Assembly: GCF_018882245.1 (NCBI RefSeq)
Contig: NZ_JACVOV010000001.1
Coordinates: forward strand, 62,001 to 126,000
Reading direction: 5' to 3'
Source of the DNA: Polynucleobacter sp. AP-Capit-er-40B-B4
Lineage (GTDB): Bacteria > Pseudomonadota > Gammaproteobacteria > Burkholderiales > Burkholderiaceae
Length of the DNA: 64,000 nucleotides
A program made the position numbers and the translations under genes. Positions 62,012 through 64,000 of this stretch are shown piece after piece. Within the stretch, counting starts at the first letter, position 1; every line of letters begins with the position of its first letter. A model generated the notes under the pieces. That model saw only the letters and a list, made by a program, of their open reading frames with translations, did no database searches and was not told the DNA's origin.

Positions 62012-62827
62012 TTAACGCTTTAATCCAGGAGTTTCAACTGTTCCGCCGTTGGCAGTCTTTGCCATATACATAGACAAAGCAATCGTTACATCTGAACCAT
62101 AAATTGGGAATGGGAAACGCTGCTGACGATAGCAATCGTTCAAGCGCTGCTGCATCGTCCAGAACTGACCGCTTGAAACGCGATATGCTGGCCAGTAACC
62201 CCAACCCATAGCGGCGCCTTTTTGCTCCGTTAAGTTAGGCAAATCTTGCAAACGAATACGTTTACCGTTTTCAGCATGACAAGATGCACATGAGAAATCC
62301 ATTGGACCACCTTGGAAGAAGAATGCGCGCTTACCGAGCTCATACATTTCTTTTTCTTTTGGGTGATTAGTGCTGACTTTAATTTTGTCGCCTTTGGACG
62401 CAGTCACCACGTAAGCAACAATCGCCTCCATATCCTTCTTAGGACCCTTTTGAAAAGGGGCATCGATCATTTCTTGCGGATCGCGACCTTGCAGTGCCTG
62501 CATACAAGTCATCAAACGTGATTCGAGGTCTTGCACCTTGTTGGTATCTTTAAAGTAGCGCGGCAACTGAGCTGCTGCGCCCTTCACAACACCAGGCCCT
62601 AAACCTAAATCACACTTCTCAAGAGTAGCGTTTTTAGGGCCTGCTGGTTTTTTCCATAGATCTTCACCAGCCGCCTCATAAAGTTCCGAAGGGTTGCCGT
62701 CAGCGATCATCTCGCGATATTTAGCGATATCGTCTGTTGCACTTTTTTGCGCAGAGACTGACGATGACACTGCTAATAAGGCGGCCAACAATCCAGAGGC
62801 CAACCCTAAAGTTAATTTACGCTGCAT
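62012..62827 (-). CDS. soxA: SoxA, catalytic cytochrome c subunit of SoxAX (single haem motif)
   Basis: Joins thiosulfate to the SoxY cysteine. ATG 62827 (MQRKLTLGLASG) is used as the start, with AAAGGG 8 bp before it; an in-frame TTG further upstream overlaps this site. Signal peptide 1-26. One CxxCH only (SCASCHAENG, about 182-191); the N-terminal haem site seen in diheme SoxA is absent (a lone Cys in LMTCMQALQG). The active persulfide Cys is probably in LNDCYRQQRFPFP. 271 aa. Confidence 0.95.
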   Translation of the reverse strand: MQRKLTLGLASGLLAALLAVSSSVSAQKSATDDIAKYREMIADGNPSELYEAAGEDLWKKPAGPKNATLEKCDLGLGPGVVKGAAAQLPRYFKDTNKVQDLESRLMTCMQALQGRDPQEMIDAPFQKGPKKDMEAIVAYVVTASKGDKIKVSTNHPKEKEMYELGKRAFFFQGGPMDFSCASCHAENGKRIRLQDLPNLTEQKGAAMGWGYWPAYRVSSGQFWTMQQRLNDCYRQQRFPFPIYGSDVTIALSMYMAKTANGGTVETPGLKR

Positions 62828-62879
62828 TTGCAACCCTTTCAAAACTCAGGTGATAGTAAAAATCTATAAAGACAAGCAA

Positions 62880-63188
62880 TTAAGAAGCAGTTGCTTCGTC
62901 GGTACGCTTGTCACCCTTGCTATCTACCCAACTCACAACAATCTTGTCGCCCTTAGCGCCCTTGTATTTGAAGTTCAAGAATGGATCCTTAGAAACTGCT
63001 GGACCAAATTGACCATTCAATACATCTTTGCCATTTGCTTTGACATTGATTGTGCTGATAAACCATGCTGGAATTGTCTTGCCGGAAGCATCTTTACGCT
63101 GGCCAGACTCCATATCGTGTTTCATCAAAATTTTTACATCTACAATTCCACCGTTCTCAGCAGCTCTAACGCGCATTGGATCAGCCAT
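62880..63188 (-). CDS. soxZ: SoxZ, partner of SoxY
   Basis: A 102-residue immunoglobulin-like protein that forms the SoxYZ carrier. Begins MADPMRVRAAENGG, ends in GDKIVVSWVDSKGDKRTDEA; no signal peptide, as usual, because it is exported bound to SoxY. Between soxY and soxA. Confidence 0.96.
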   Translation of the reverse strand: MADPMRVRAAENGGIVDVKILMKHDMESGQRKDASGKTIPAWFISTINVKANGKDVLNGQFGPAVSKDPFLNFKYKGAKGDKIVVSWVDSKGDKRTDEATAS

Positions 63189-63242
63189 GTTTTCCTCTTG
63201 TAATCTAGTAATTAATTAATGGTGTTCAGATAGATTGGGGGA

Positions 63243-63695
63243 TTAACCGCCGCAACCACCTAAAGTTACTTTCACTTCCTTAACAGCCATGCTCCACTTG
63301 CCATCAGCTTTTACCAAGGCGTATACGTTGGAGGTTTGACCCATCTTGATACGTGTTGTAACAAATGGTTCTGTGCCCGCAGGAATAAAGAATTGAGCGG
63401 CTAAGGCGCTTGGGTTTTTCTCAACCAAGATTGCCATTTGCTCAGCTTTGAGAGTTGTGACAATGCCAACTGGAACTACTGCACCATTTTCTGCAATATC
63501 TGGGGCGTTCAAAGTAACAGCACCAGACTTATCTGGACTACCTGCACCTAGAATCTTGAATACATCGTCGAGACTCTTGCCTTCAAAAGCGGCTTTATTC
63601 CACTCTTGTGCTTGGGCTACGCTAATAAGACCCGCAGAAGCCATCAAGCCAAAAACGGCTGAATATTTCAATAAACTGCGTCGCTGCTGATTCAT
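63243..63695 (-). CDS. soxY: SoxY, sulfur-carrier subunit
   Basis: Carries the oxidised sulfur on its C-terminal Cys: the protein ends VKVTLGGCGG, the canonical GGCGG. The N-terminal signal peptide has a twin-arginine motif (QQRRSLLKYS) and ends AVAQA. 150 residues. First of the YZ pair, preceded by the end of another cytochrome c gene. Confidence 0.97.
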   Translation of the reverse strand: MNQQRRSLLKYSAVFGLMASAGLISVAQAQEWNKAAFEGKSLDDVFKILGAGSPDKSGAVTLNAPDIAENGAVVPVGIVTTLKAEQMAILVEKNPSALAAQFFIPAGTEPFVTTRIKMGQTSNVYALVKADGKWSMAVKEVKVTLGGCGG

Positions 63696-63762
63696 AAAAA
63701 CTCCTTAATTAATCTACTCTTAGTATCAAATATAGCGGTATTTCAAAAAACCTTCTGCAAAC

Positions 63763-64000
63763 CTATTGCCCGGTTAGCACCCAACGGACAAGAGTAGCTC
63801 TATCCTCGTCCGATAACTGCGCCTGTGGCGGCATTGGAATGGCTCCCCAAACCCCTGAACCACCATTTTTGACCTTAGCCATGAGCTTTTCTTGAGCCCC
63901 ACTTTGACCCTTATATTTCGCTGCAATATCTGCAATCGACGGTCCTACCAACTTCGCATTAGGAGCATGACATGCAGAGCAGTTCTCATTTTTAAATAAT
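63763..64000 (-). CDS. Cytochrome c, C-terminal part (possibly SoxD); continues outside the window
   Basis: The gene runs off the right edge; only its last 78 codons are here. The visible haem site is ENCSACHAPNAK (CxxCH), followed by LVGPSIADIAAKYKG and the Met-ligand region GAIPMPPQAQLSD, a c551-like fold. In other sox clusters the gene before soxY is soxD, a dihaem cytochrome partner of SoxC, so this may be its second domain; a separate c551 is the alternative. Confidence 0.7.
   Translation of the reverse strand, partial: LFKNENCSACHAPNAKLVGPSIADIAAKYKGQSGAQEKLMAKVKNGGSGVWGAIPMPPQAQLSDEDRATLVRWVLTGQ

Overview
The window looks like a chromosome segment of a freshwater-type betaproteobacterium, most plausibly Polynucleobacter or a close relative in Burkholderiaceae. 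This rests on the sox thiosulfate-oxidation cluster with YeeE/YedE sulfur carriers, the gene set of glutaryl-CoA dehydrogenase, ETF-ubiquinone oxidoreductase, CoA-transferase and RelA, the compact layout and a moderate base composition by eye. The assignment is inference; no ribosomal marker is present.

Two parts meet near 40.93 kb. Positions 1 to about 40,900 form an accessory island; 40,951 to 64,000 is ordinary chromosomal backbone. The boundary carries a broken 5' half of a tRNA gene (Val-GAC-like), directly next to a three-gene recombinase operon (1129, 935 and 182 aa; the first two end in tyrosine-recombinase-like domains). The other end of the island is not in the window.

The island cargo (2.0-28.8 kb) is a long minus-strand array that I read as a multi-component conflict or cell-death system. 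The upstream operon (28.8 to 21.6 kb) encodes a 49-aa peptide, two unknown proteins, an ATP-dependent polynucleotide ligase, a dual-nuclease DUF2779 protein, a 66-aa protein, a MoxR-type AAA+ ATPase and a DUF2201 metallopeptidase/VWA-type partner. The downstream operon (21.1 to 2.0 kb) encodes a zinc-ribbon/membrane/OmpA protein, an unknown protein, three consecutive membrane proteins that seem to share one '3+1' transmembrane scaffold (one with a caspase domain between TM3 and TM4), a secreted papain-like protease with BON and DUF4384-like parts, a possible GIY-YIG nuclease, and two very large DUF4062-NTPase proteins (one with a beta-rich, propeller-like C-terminus, one with TPRs). A lipoprotein gene lies divergently between the operons. 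A divergent 1101-aa leucine-rich-repeat protein with an internally duplicated architecture stands at the head. A plausible but untested model is that the LRR and NTPase proteins sense, the AAA+/VWA pair couples ATP to remodelling, and the nucleases, ligase and mostly periplasmic proteases act.

Other island content: an intact-looking IS3-family element (645-1837, 12-bp perfect end repeats, 3-bp target duplication), a 95-aa acidic protein, and a 248-aa protein gene split by one extra T in a T9 tract.

The backbone holds relA; a fused cation-diffusion-facilitator/alpha-beta-hydrolase gene; the CoA-transferase pair scoB-scoA; ETF-QO; gloA; a FemAB-like acyltransferase; a DUF1289 protein; a YbiT-type ABC-F ATPase; a queuosine-precursor transporter; gcdH; mnmH; a thioesterase; and a sulfur-oxidation block: DUF442 sulfurtransferase, three YeeE/YedE proteins, cytochrome c, SoxH-like hydrolase, DsrE protein, soxB, soxX, soxA, soxZ, soxY and the end of another cytochrome c gene.
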